A stretch of DNA of 31,093 nt from JAKACA01 sp050008715 (GTDB taxonomy: Bacteria > Actinomycetota > Acidimicrobiia > Acidimicrobiales > Bog-793): assembly GCA_050008715.1 (NCBI GenBank), contig JBEKMC010000069.1, positions 1 to 31,093 of the forward strand, in the 5' to 3' direction. Made by a program: the position numbers and the translations under genes. The notes below the pieces were generated by a model that was not told the DNA's origin, did not search any database, and saw nothing but the letters and a program-made list of their open reading frames with translations. Positions 1-10,674 of the stretch are shown piece after piece (the stretch's first letter is position 1; every line of letters starts with the position of its first letter).

Positions 1-2
1 AG

Positions 3-812
3 GACCGCTCGCACCAGGGCGGCAGTCAGGTCCACTTCGGAATCCGGGAGTTCGCCATGGCCTCGGCCATGAACGGCATGGCGCTGCACGGCGGGGTCCT
101 GCCCGTGGGCGGCACGTTCTTCGTCTTCAGCGACTACGCCCGGCCGGCCGTCCGCCTCGCAGCCATCTCCGAGGCCCACGTCATCTACTCGTTCACCCAC
201 GACTCGATCGGGCTCGGCGAAGACGGCCCGACCCACCAGCCGATCGAGCAGCTGGCGTCGTTGCGGGCGATGCCGGGGCTGTGCGTCATCCGCCCGGCTG
301 ACGCCAACGAGTGCGCCGCCGCATGGCGGGTCGCCGTCGAGTCGAGCGGCCCGACCGCCCTCGTGCTGACGCGCCAGGACATCCCCGTGCTGGAGGGGAC
401 CGCGACGAAGGCGGCCGACGGCGTAGCCCGGGGCGCCTACGTGTTGTCGGAGCCCTCCGGCGAGGTCGGTGTCGTGCTCGTCGGGACCGGCAGCGAGGTG
501 CAGCACTGCGTCGCCGCCGCAGAGCTGCTGCATGCCGACGGCATCGCTGCCCGGGTCGTCTCATTCCCGAGCTGGGATCTGTTCGAGCAGCAGGACGTCT
601 CCTACCGTCACAGCGTGCTCGCACCCGGCATCCCGTGCCTGGCCGTCGAGGCGGCGGCGTCGTTCGGCTGGGACCGGTATGCCCAGGCGACCGTGACGAT
701 CGATCGTTTCGGTGCGTCTGCTCCGGGCGCGACCAACATGGAGAAGTTCGGCTTCACCGGCATCGACGTCGCCGACCGCGCCCGCCAGCTTCTGGCGTCG
801 AGCGGCGACTGA
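3..812 (+). CDS. tkt: Transketolase, C-terminal part (5' truncated by window edge)
   Basis: Transketolase moves two-carbon ketol units between sugar phosphates in the non-oxidative pentose phosphate pathway, using thiamine diphosphate. The reading frame is open from the left edge, so the gene starts outside the window; about 269 codons are visible. The first residues contain HFGIREFAM, followed by ASAMNGMALHGG, and then HDSIGLGEDGPTHQPIEQL, which is the typical pyrimidine-domain signature. The C-terminal domain ends with MEKFGFTGIDV, also family-typical. Transaldolase follows after 47 nt on the same strand, which supports a shared pentose phosphate operon. The ATG at 57 is internal and is not the start. 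Identity is very secure; only the N-terminal TPP-binding half is missing. Confidence 0.96.
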   Translation, partial: DRSHQGGSQVHFGIREFAMASAMNGMALHGGVLPVGGTFFVFSDYARPAVRLAAISEAHVIYSFTHDSIGLGEDGPTHQPIEQLASLRAMPGLCVIRPADANECAAAWRVAVESSGPTALVLTRQDIPVLEGTATKAADGVARGAYVLSEPSGEVGVVLVGTGSEVQHCVAAAELLHADGIAARVVSFPSWDLFEQQDVSYRHSVLAPGIPCLAVEAAASFGWDRYAQATVTIDRFGASAPGATNMEKFGFTGIDVADRARQLLASSGD

Positions 813-848
813 CGCAGAATTGCCTCACCGCCCGACATGACCGACCCC

Positions 849-855
849 AAGGAGG
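849..855 (+). promoter_or_regulatory. Strong ribosome binding site of tal
   Basis: AAGGAGG lies 4 nt before the GTG at 860. It fixes the transaldolase start there rather than at any of the upstream in-frame candidates, because that frame stays open back to about position 311 inside tkt. It is one of the few canonical Shine-Dalgarno sites in this window. Confidence 0.75.
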
Positions 856-859
856 CATC

Positions 860-1993
860 GTGACGACGCTGCAAGATCTCTACGACCGCGGTGGCCAGAG
901 TCCCTGGATCGACAACCTGAAGCGCTCCTACCTGACGTCAGGACGGCTCTCGGAGCTCATCTCGGAGGGAATTCGAGGCCTCACGTCGAACCCGACGATC
1001 ATGGCGAAAGCCATCGCGGCCGGTGCCGACTACGACGAGCAGTTCGCGGAGGCGACGCGCCACCACGGCGACGTCGACACCGCATATTGGGATCTCGTCG
1101 TGAAGGACGTGACCGACGCCCTCGACTTGTTCGCCCCGCTGTACGAGGAGAGCGGTCGCAAGGACGGTTTCGTGTCCATCGAGGTGGCGCCGGCTCTCGC
1201 CCGCGACACCGACGGGACGATCGCCGCTGCCCGCGATCTGCACGAGCGCATCGGGCGGCCGAACGTCCTCGTGAAGATCCCGGCGACCGAAGAAGGGCTC
1301 CCCGCCATCCGGCGCATGATCTCGGAGGGTCGCAGCATCAACGTCACCCTCATCTTCTCGATCGAGCGCTACGAGGAGGTCATCGAGGCCTACGTCGCCG
1401 GCTTGGAGGAGCTCGTCATCGGGGGCGGGGACCCGAGTGGCGTGGCCTCGGTCGCCTCGTTCTTCGTGAGCCGTGTGGACACCGAGACCGATCGCCGGCT
1501 CGAGGCCATCGCGGCAGCCGACCCCGGCTCCGAGGTGGCGGTACGGGCGCTGTCCTTGCGTGGCAAGGCGGCGGTCGCCCAGGCGCGCGTTGCCTACGAG
1601 ACGTTCGAGCGCCGATTCTCCGGACCACGGTGGGACGAGCTCGCGAGAGCGGGGGCACATGTTCAGCGCCCGCTCTGGGCCTCGACGTCGACGAAGAACC
1701 CGGACTACCCGGACCTCGCTTACGTCGACAGCCTCGTGGCACCCCACACGGTCAACACGATGCCGGAGGAGACAGTCGAGAAGGCTCTCGACCACGGCGT
1801 CGTCTCGGTCATGGGACCGCGAGAGCTGGCCGACGCCAAACAGGTGCTGGAAGACCTCGCCGCTGTCGGCGTCGACCTAGAGGACGTTGCAGGCGTGCTC
1901 GAGGACGAGGGCGTCGCTTCGTTCGCGAAATCCTTCGACGAACTGATCGACCAGCTCCGGGACAAAGCAGCGCGGCTCACCGACGCCTCCTGA
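860..1993 (+). CDS. tal: Transaldolase
   Basis: Transaldolase transfers a dihydroxyacetone unit between sedoheptulose 7-phosphate and glyceraldehyde 3-phosphate in the cytosolic non-oxidative pentose phosphate pathway. The product is 377 aa, the usual size of the long actinobacterial form. The N-terminus carries YDRGGQSPWIDNLKR and GIRGLTSNPTIMAKA. The Schiff-base lysine is K139 in NVLVKIPAT, and INVTLIFS follows. Near the C-terminus, LWASTSTKNPDYPD and VNTMPEET are typical of the family. The GTG start is chosen because of the AAGGAGG site just upstream. The gene lies between tkt and pgl and ends 12 nt before pgl, so all three are probably co-transcribed. Confidence 0.96.
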   Translation: MTTLQDLYDRGGQSPWIDNLKRSYLTSGRLSELISEGIRGLTSNPTIMAKAIAAGADYDEQFAEATRHHGDVDTAYWDLVVKDVTDALDLFAPLYEESGRKDGFVSIEVAPALARDTDGTIAAARDLHERIGRPNVLVKIPATEEGLPAIRRMISEGRSINVTLIFSIERYEEVIEAYVAGLEELVIGGGDPSGVASVASFFVSRVDTETDRRLEAIAAADPGSEVAVRALSLRGKAAVAQARVAYETFERRFSGPRWDELARAGAHVQRPLWASTSTKNPDYPDLAYVDSLVAPHTVNTMPEETVEKALDHGVVSVMGPRELADAKQVLEDLAAVGVDLEDVAGVLEDEGVASFAKSFDELIDQLRDKAARLTDAS

Positions 1994-2005
1994 GGTCGAG
2001 CGCTC

Positions 2006-2701
2006 ATGCCACTCGCGCCGCCGAACGGCGAGCTCCGCCTCGTCGATGACGTCCCTGCCGCCTTCGCCGATGTCGTGCGGTCCGAGTTCGCGTCCTTCGC
2101 CCTGCGAGTACCGGATCGCTCCTCCGCGGACCGGTTCAGGCTGGCGCTGTCGGGTGGCGACACCGCTCGGGCGTGCTACGCCGAGCTCGCCACGACACCG
2201 TCGATCGACTGGACGTCGGTCGACCTGCTCCTCGGCGACGAGCGTTGCGTCCCGCCGGACGACCCTGCCGCCAACCAACGCCTCGTCCGCGAGAGCCTGC
2301 TGCGACCGATCGGCGATCTGGCACGGTTCCTCCCGATGGACTGCGCCGATCCGCAGGCATATGCCGACTTCCTCGCAGCCGCCCCGCCGGTCGACGTCAT
2401 CCATCTCGGCCTCGGCCCGGACGGCCATACGGCGTCGCTCTTCCCGGGTTCGGGGGCGCTGTCGGCGCCACCGGGTACCCTCGTTACCGCGAACGAGGAC
2501 CCGTCTGGTCGCAACCCCCATCCCCGCCTGACGTTCACGTTCGAGGCCCTTTCGCGCGGGCGCCTTGTCGTGTTCACCGTCGCCGGTGCCGGCAAGCATG
2601 CGGCGCTGCGCCGGGTGCTCGACGGCGAGGATCTGCCGGCGGCACGGGTGCAAGCGGATCGGGTGCTCTGGCTCTGCGACCGCGCCGCTCTCGACGGCTG
2701 A
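2006..2701 (+). CDS. pgl: 6-phosphogluconolactonase
   Basis: This enzyme hydrolyses 6-phosphogluconolactone to 6-phosphogluconate, the second step of the oxidative pentose phosphate branch. The product is 231 aa, normal for the DevB/NagB-like family. Visible motifs are LALSGGDTARACYAEL (sugar phosphate loop), LLLGDERCVPPDD and VIHLGLGPDGHTASLFPGS, the last with the conserved DGHTASLFP. The ATG is 12 nt after the tal stop with only a weak GAGG upstream, so translational coupling is likely. In many actinobacteria zwf and opcA separate tal and pgl; here they are adjacent, so glucose-6-phosphate dehydrogenase must be encoded elsewhere if it is present. Confidence 0.94.
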   Translation: MPLAPPNGELRLVDDVPAAFADVVRSEFASFALRVPDRSSADRFRLALSGGDTARACYAELATTPSIDWTSVDLLLGDERCVPPDDPAANQRLVRESLLRPIGDLARFLPMDCADPQAYADFLAAAPPVDVIHLGLGPDGHTASLFPGSGALSAPPGTLVTANEDPSGRNPHPRLTFTFEALSRGRLVVFTVAGAGKHAALRRVLDGEDLPAARVQADRVLWLCDRAALDG

Positions 2702-2713
2702 GCGGGACAGCAC

Positions 2714-3724
2714 GTGGTTGCCGCTGCGAGCCGAGGTGTCGAGGTGTCCGGCCGTCTCGTCGAGATCTCCAACCCGGACAAGCTGTACTTCCCCGAGGCG
2801 GGTGCCACGAAATCCGACCTCGTCGACTACTACCTCCAGATCGCCCCCGCCATCTTGCGGGCGACCCAGCGACGGCCGGCGCTCCTGCAACGGTTCCCTG
2901 ACGGCGCGCTCGGCAAGTCCTGGTTCCAAAAGCGCGTCCCGAGCGGGGCGCCCGAGTGGCTCGAGACTGTGGAAGTGTCGACGCCGAACGGGACGACCTC
3001 GAACGCCCTCGTCATCGCGGATACCGCCCACATCCTCTGGGCGGTGAATCTCGGCTGCATCGGCTTTCACATCTGGCCGTTCCGCGTGGACGACGCGGCC
3101 TTTGCCGACGAGCTGCGCATCGATCTCGACCCGCAGCCGGGCGTCGGTTTCGACGACGTCCGCGCCGCCGCCCTCCACACTCGCAGCCTGCTCGACGAGC
3201 TCGGGATCGCGGCGTTTCCCAAGACCTCCGGCAACCGTGGCCTGCACGTCTACGCCCGGCTGCAGCCGCGGTGGGACTCGATCGAGGTGCGAGCTGGGGC
3301 CGTCGCCCTCGCCCGTGAGCTCGAGCGCCGGCACCCGGACCTCATCACGGCGAAATGGTGGAAGGAGGAGCGCGGGCAACGGGTCTTCGTCGACTTCAAC
3401 CAGAACTCCCCCCACAAGACGGTCTTCGGTGCCTGGTCGGTCCGTCCACGGACGGGCGCCCAAGTGAGCACACCCATCGCCTGGGACGAGGTGCCGACCG
3501 TGGAGCCCGACGAGCTGACACTGCTCACGGTGCCGGGCCGCGTGGAAACCGGTGGGGATCCCTGGGGCACGATGCCGACCGATCCGCAATCCCTCGAGCC
3601 GCTGCTCACCCTCGCCGAGCGGGATCGAGCCGCCGGCCTGCAGGATGCCCCCTGGCCGCCGCAGTACCCCAAGCAGCCTGACGAGCCGAGCCGGGTGGCG
3701 CCCAGCCGCGCACGCAAGGACTGA
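2714..3724 (+). CDS. Stand-alone LigD-type DNA primase-polymerase domain protein
   Basis: This is a 336-aa protein of the LigD polymerase-domain family (archaeo-eukaryotic primase fold). Such proteins add nucleotides, often ribonucleotides, at DNA ends or gaps during repair. No ligase or nuclease domain is attached, as in the mycobacterial PolD1/PolD2 type. Early motifs are ISNPDKLYFPEAGATKSDLVDYY and RFPDGALGKSWFQKRVP. The metal-binding pair is D137 and D139 in LRIDLDP, and a third acidic residue is D227 in VFVDFNQNSPHKTVFG; TSGNRGLHVYARL also matches. The start is a GTG 12 nt after pgl with a weak RBS; a slightly later GTG is possible. The last six codons form the first unit of a 23-bp tandem repeat. 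No ku or ligase gene is in the window, so a role in end joining is unproven. Confidence 0.88.
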   Translation: MVAAASRGVEVSGRLVEISNPDKLYFPEAGATKSDLVDYYLQIAPAILRATQRRPALLQRFPDGALGKSWFQKRVPSGAPEWLETVEVSTPNGTTSNALVIADTAHILWAVNLGCIGFHIWPFRVDDAAFADELRIDLDPQPGVGFDDVRAAALHTRSLLDELGIAAFPKTSGNRGLHVYARLQPRWDSIEVRAGAVALARELERRHPDLITAKWWKEERGQRVFVDFNQNSPHKTVFGAWSVRPRTGAQVSTPIAWDEVPTVEPDELTLLTVPGRVETGGDPWGTMPTDPQSLEPLLTLAERDRAAGLQDAPWPPQYPKQPDEPSRVAPSRARKD

Positions 3725-3807
3725 CCAGCCGCGCACGCAAGGACCGGCCAGCCGCGCACGCAAGGACCGGCCAGCCGCGCACGCAAGGACTGGCCAGCCG
3801 CGCACGC
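3703..3807. repeat. 23-bp direct tandem repeat, four full copies plus a 13-nt partial
   Basis: Units start at 3703, 3726, 3749, 3772 and 3795, each beginning CAGCCGCGCACGCAAGGAC. The copies differ only at the last four positions of the unit (TGAC, CGGC, CGGC, TGGC); the fifth copy breaks off after 3807. The first unit encodes the C-terminal SRARKD of the polymerase gene plus its TGA stop. In later units that TGA becomes CGG or TGG. The array fills most of the space between the convergent polymerase and MATE genes. Because 23 is not a multiple of 3, each unit shifts the frame. The units show no clear internal hairpin and no spacers, so this is not a CRISPR. Confidence 0.93.
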
Positions 3808-3837
3808 CCGTGGCGGCACCAGCGTCGGATCGGCGCG

Positions 3838-5163
3838 TCAGGCGGGTGCGTCGCCCCAGCGTCGGGTCGTCCACCGCCGGAGCAGTACCGCCGTGCGCAC
3901 GACGAGCCAGCAGGTCAACGCGGTCCAAACTCCGATGATGCCGAGCGAGTGCACCCGGAGTGTGATCGCAGCGAAGGGGACGAAGCCGACGAGAGCGACG
4001 AGCATGGCGGCGCGAAGGGTGCGGTAGTCCGAGGCGCCCAGCAAGAGGCCGTCGAGGACGAAGGCAACCGCCGCGATGGGCTGCTGTGCGCCGCAGAGCA
4101 GCAGCGCCAGCGTCGCCTGATGACGCACGCCGTGGTCGGCTGTGAAGGCACTCGGGACGACGCCCGCCAGGGCTACGGTGACCAGCCCGAGCGCCAGCCC
4201 GATCAGCAGCCCGAGCCAGAGCGTCCGCCGGCCGACGGCGATCGCCTGAGTCCAGTCACGCGCCCCCACGGCTTCACCGACGAAGACCTGCGCGGGCACT
4301 GCGAGGGCGTCGAGGGCCAGCGCCAGCAACAGCCATATCTGCAGGGCGATCTGATGGCCGGCGAGGATGGCCGTGCCGAGACGTGCCGCCACGGCCGTCG
4401 AGGACAGCAGCGCCAGACCGAGAGCAACGGTTCGGATCGTGAGGGGCACGCCGTCGCGGGCGAGGCGCATCAGATCGGCCGCTCGCGGCCGAGCGGGGCG
4501 GAGGGCTGCGGCCGAGGACGACGCCGCGAACAAGCCAGCAGCCACGAACTGAGCGGTCACCGTCCCCCAGGCAGAGCCGGCGATGCCGAGATGGACGACA
4601 TACACGAGCACGACCTCGAGGACGATGTTGACGCCGTTCGAGACGATGGCGATCTCGAAGGGCCGGCGTGTGTTCCCGAGCCCGTTCAGGTGCCCTGTGC
4701 CGGCGAGGGAGGCGACGAGCGGGACCATCCCGATGGCGGAGATCCGCAGGTACTCCACCGCGTCGCGAGCGACGAGGCCGCGGGCGCCGAGCACGTCGGT
4801 GATCGGCACCGCCAACGCACCGATGAGCAGGGCCGCCGCCACCCCGAGGCCGATCGAGAGCGCGTAGGCCGCACCCACGTCCCGTCGAGCCGCATCGACC
4901 TGCCCGGCGCCCCGTCGCTGCGCCACGACCGTGACCGTGGCCATCTCGACGAACGCCGTCGTCCACCAGACGAGGGTGAGCGCTCCCCCGGCGACGGCGA
5001 GCGCCGCGAGTTGGGCCCGCCCGAGATGGCCGACGATGGCGGAGTCGGTGAGGTTGTAGAGGGGCTCCACCAGCAACGCGCCGAGAGCCGGCACGGCGAG
5101 GGCGATGATGCGCCGATCGAGGGCGTCCAGATGGGGCCGGCGGCGCCGCAAACGACTCAGCAC
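3838..5163 (-). CDS. MATE family multidrug/metabolite efflux transporter (DinF-like)
   Basis: This is an inner-membrane antiporter of the MATE family, which typically expels drugs or metabolites in exchange for sodium ions or protons. The product is 441 aa, normal for the family, and hydrophobic along almost all its length in a pattern consistent with 12 membrane segments. The N-terminus after a basic stretch reads IIALAVPALGALLVEPLYNLTDSAIVGHLG, matching DinF-type MATE proteins. The second half repeats the fold, for example at GHQIALQIWLLLALALDALAVPAQVFVGEAVG. The start is a GTG with no evident Shine-Dalgarno site. The gene is divergent from glgE and convergent with the polymerase gene, so it is probably transcribed alone. 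The substrate cannot be read from sequence. Confidence 0.9.
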   Translation of the reverse strand: MLSRLRRRRPHLDALDRRIIALAVPALGALLVEPLYNLTDSAIVGHLGRAQLAALAVAGGALTLVWWTTAFVEMATVTVVAQRRGAGQVDAARRDVGAAYALSIGLGVAAALLIGALAVPITDVLGARGLVARDAVEYLRISAIGMVPLVASLAGTGHLNGLGNTRRPFEIAIVSNGVNIVLEVVLVYVVHLGIAGSAWGTVTAQFVAAGLFAASSSAAALRPARPRAADLMRLARDGVPLTIRTVALGLALLSSTAVAARLGTAILAGHQIALQIWLLLALALDALAVPAQVFVGEAVGARDWTQAIAVGRRTLWLGLLIGLALGLVTVALAGVVPSAFTADHGVRHQATLALLLCGAQQPIAAVAFVLDGLLLGASDYRTLRAAMLVALVGFVPFAAITLRVHSLGIIGVWTALTCWLVVRTAVLLRRWTTRRWGDAPA

Positions 5164-5266
5164 GCCGCATCGAATGCGTCGGCGGCGGCCACCGTCGGAG
5201 TCTATGAGTCGACAACTGCGGCGGACACCGCCACGTCGCCCTCATCGCCCAATAGCATTCGGCGCG
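5164..5266. promoter_or_regulatory. Divergent intergenic region between the MATE gene and glgE, with candidate -10 elements
   Basis: These 103 nt must hold the promoters of both the exporter and the glucan operon. On the + strand TAGCAT at 5253-5258 fits the TANNNT -10 pattern and lies 8 nt before the glgE GTG, so a leaderless or nearly leaderless mRNA is possible. On the - strand TAGACT at 5204-5199 could serve the MATE gene with a leader of about 30 nt. No good -35 box is visible for either. A heptamer CGAATGC (5171-5177) recurs inverted as GCATTCG (5255-5261), which may be chance. Confidence 0.35.
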
Positions 5267-7257
5267 GTGACCGAGTCCACGAACGTCGAGCGTCGCTTGC
5301 GCGCGCCCGAGCCGGAAGTCGTCCTCGAATCGGTCCAGCCAGTAGTCGACGGCGGCCGTTTTGCCACGAAGGCGGTCGTCGGCGATCCGCTCGTCGTCAC
5401 GGCCGACGTCTTCAGCCACGGTCACGGCGCTGTGCGGGCGCTGCTGCGCCACCGGCGGCCGGGCGCTCGGCGCTGGACCGAGTCGCCGATGACGCCACTC
5501 GGCAACGACGCCTTCAGGGGGGTGCTCGTGCCCCTCGCTGTCGGGCCGCTCGAGGTCGAGGTGGCCGCCGAGCCCGACGAGCTCGCTGCCTGGGCGCGCG
5601 ACACGCTGCGTCGGTTGCAGGCCGGGCGCCCCGACCGCTTCGACGGCGAGCTTGGCGGCCGGCTCGTGGCCGAGGCGGCCGACGACCTGGCGCGGACGGC
5701 GGAACCCGATGCCGCAGAGACGAGCGAGGCGGTGCGCGCCCTTGGCGAGCGCATCGCCCAGGACCTCGACATGCAGGCGCTCGCCCGTCTCGAGGAGCTG
5801 AGCGCCCCGTTGGCCGCCCGCCGCCTGCACGACGAGGCCGGCGCCACGACGTACCGCTTCCGGGCGATGGTCGCTCCGCCGCGGGCGGCGTTCTCCAGCT
5901 GGTACGAGCTCTTTCCTCGCTCGGCCAGCCCCGATCCGCGACGTCCGGGGCGCTTGTCCGACGTCATCGACCGCCTGGATTATGTCGCCGAGCTCGGATT
6001 TGACGTCCTCTACCTCCCGCCGATCCACCCGATCGGCACCACAGCCCGCAAGGGGAAGGGCAACACGACACCGGCGGGCACGGGCGATGTGGGCAGCCCC
6101 TGGGCGATCGGAAGCCCGGCCGGGGGCCACGATGCGATCGCCCCGGAGCTCGGCACGCTCGCCGACTTCGAGCGCCTCGTCGCAGAAGCGGCCCGGCGCG
6201 GGATCGCCATCGCCATGGATCTGGCCTTCCAGTGCTCGCCCGACCACCCGTGGGTTACCGAGCACCCCGCCTGGTTCCGCCATCGCCCCGATGGCACGAT
6301 CGCCTGTGCGGAGAACCCGCCGAAGCGCTACGAAGACATCTACCCCATCGACTTCCACACGAGCGACCGCGACGGATTATGGCGGGCGCTGCATGCCGTG
6401 ACGAAGACCTGGGCGGAGCGCGGCGTGCAGGTGTTCCGGGTCGACAACCCCCACACCAAGCCCTTCGCCTTCTGGGAATGGCTGATCGCCGAGATCAAGC
6501 GTGAGCACCCCGCCACGATCTTCCTCTCGGAGGCCTTCACCCGGCCGAAGGTCATGCACCGGCTCGCGAAAGTCGGCTTCGACCAGTCGTATACGTATTT
6601 CACCTGGCGTTACGACCGCTTCGAGCTGACGTCCTACTTCGAGGAGCTCGCTCACGGGCCTGGGCGTGCGTACTTCCGGCCGAACGTCTGGCCCAACACC
6701 CCGGACATCCTGGCGCGGAGCCTCCAACATGGTGGCCGCGCCTCGTTCGTCGCCCGCCTCGTGCTCGCCGCCGGCCTGTCGGCGAATTACGGCGTATACG
6801 GCCCGGTGTTCGAGCTCCTCTGGGACACGCCGGTGGCACCCGACAGCGAGGAATACCTGCATTCGGAGAAATACGAGGTTCGTCACCACGACCTCGACGA
6901 CGCAGGCAGCCTCGCAGGGCTCATGTCCCGAATCAACGCAGTCCGCAAAGCCCACCCGGCCCTGCAGCGCGACGATCGGCTGGCCTTCGTGCCGGTGGAC
7001 AACGACCGGATCATCGCCTGGACGAAGACCGACGAGGCCGGTACTGACCTCGTCGTCGGCGTCGTGAGCCTCGATTCGGACTGGGTGCAGTCGGGTTTCG
7101 TGCATCTGGACCTCGGCGCCTTCGGGATCGAGCAGGGCACCCGCTTCAGCGTGCGCGACGCCCTCACCGACAAGACGTACATCTGGCAGGCAGGCCGCAA
7201 TTTCGTGCGGCTCGATCCAGCTGGCGTTCCTGCCCACCTCCTCGTACTGGAGCAATC

Positions 7258-7261
<4 letters not shown>
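5267..7261 (+). CDS. glgE: Alpha-1,4-glucan:maltose-1-phosphate maltosyltransferase GlgE
   Basis: GlgE transfers maltose from alpha-maltose 1-phosphate to the non-reducing end of alpha-1,4-glucan, building glycogen-like polymer in the cytosol. The product is 664 aa, close to the Streptomyces enzyme. Residues 1-100 form the N-terminal beta domain, followed by a helical segment and the GH13 barrel from about residue 200. Visible motifs are SSWYELFPRS, GFDVLYLPPIHPIG, AMDLAFQCSPDHPW and NPPKRYEDIYPIDF. The nucleophile is D393 in VFRVDNPHTKP and the acid/base is E422 in FLSEAFTRPK, near the positions known in S. coelicolor GlgE. The GTG at 5267 is chosen because earlier in-frame starts run into the divergent MATE gene. 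The last 4 nt (GTGA) overlap the start of treS. Confidence 0.96.

Positions 7262-10670
<3,409 letters not shown>

Positions 10671-10674
<4 letters not shown>

Noticed and set aside
311..859. Upstream extension of transaldolase into tkt
   Set aside because: The extra residues are Arg-rich shadow sequence of tkt, and a strong ribosome site stands before the GTG at 860.
3703..3807. CRISPR array
   Set aside because: The 23-bp units are directly contiguous with no spacers, and no cas gene is present.
1877..3928. 683-codon open frame on the - strand across pgl and the polymerase gene
   Set aside because: It lies opposite well-identified genes, has Arg/Gly/His-rich composition with no family motifs, and long antisense frames are expected in DNA this GC-rich.
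5171..5261. Inverted heptamers CGAATGC / GCATTCG as a paired operator
   Set aside because: Seven-nucleotide inverted matches 77 nt apart are likely by chance; no further symmetry supports them.
3949..6358. Two long open frames (684 and 694 codons) overlapping the MATE gene and glgE from other frames
   Set aside because: Both are charged, low-complexity shadow translations over the recognised MATE and GlgE proteins.
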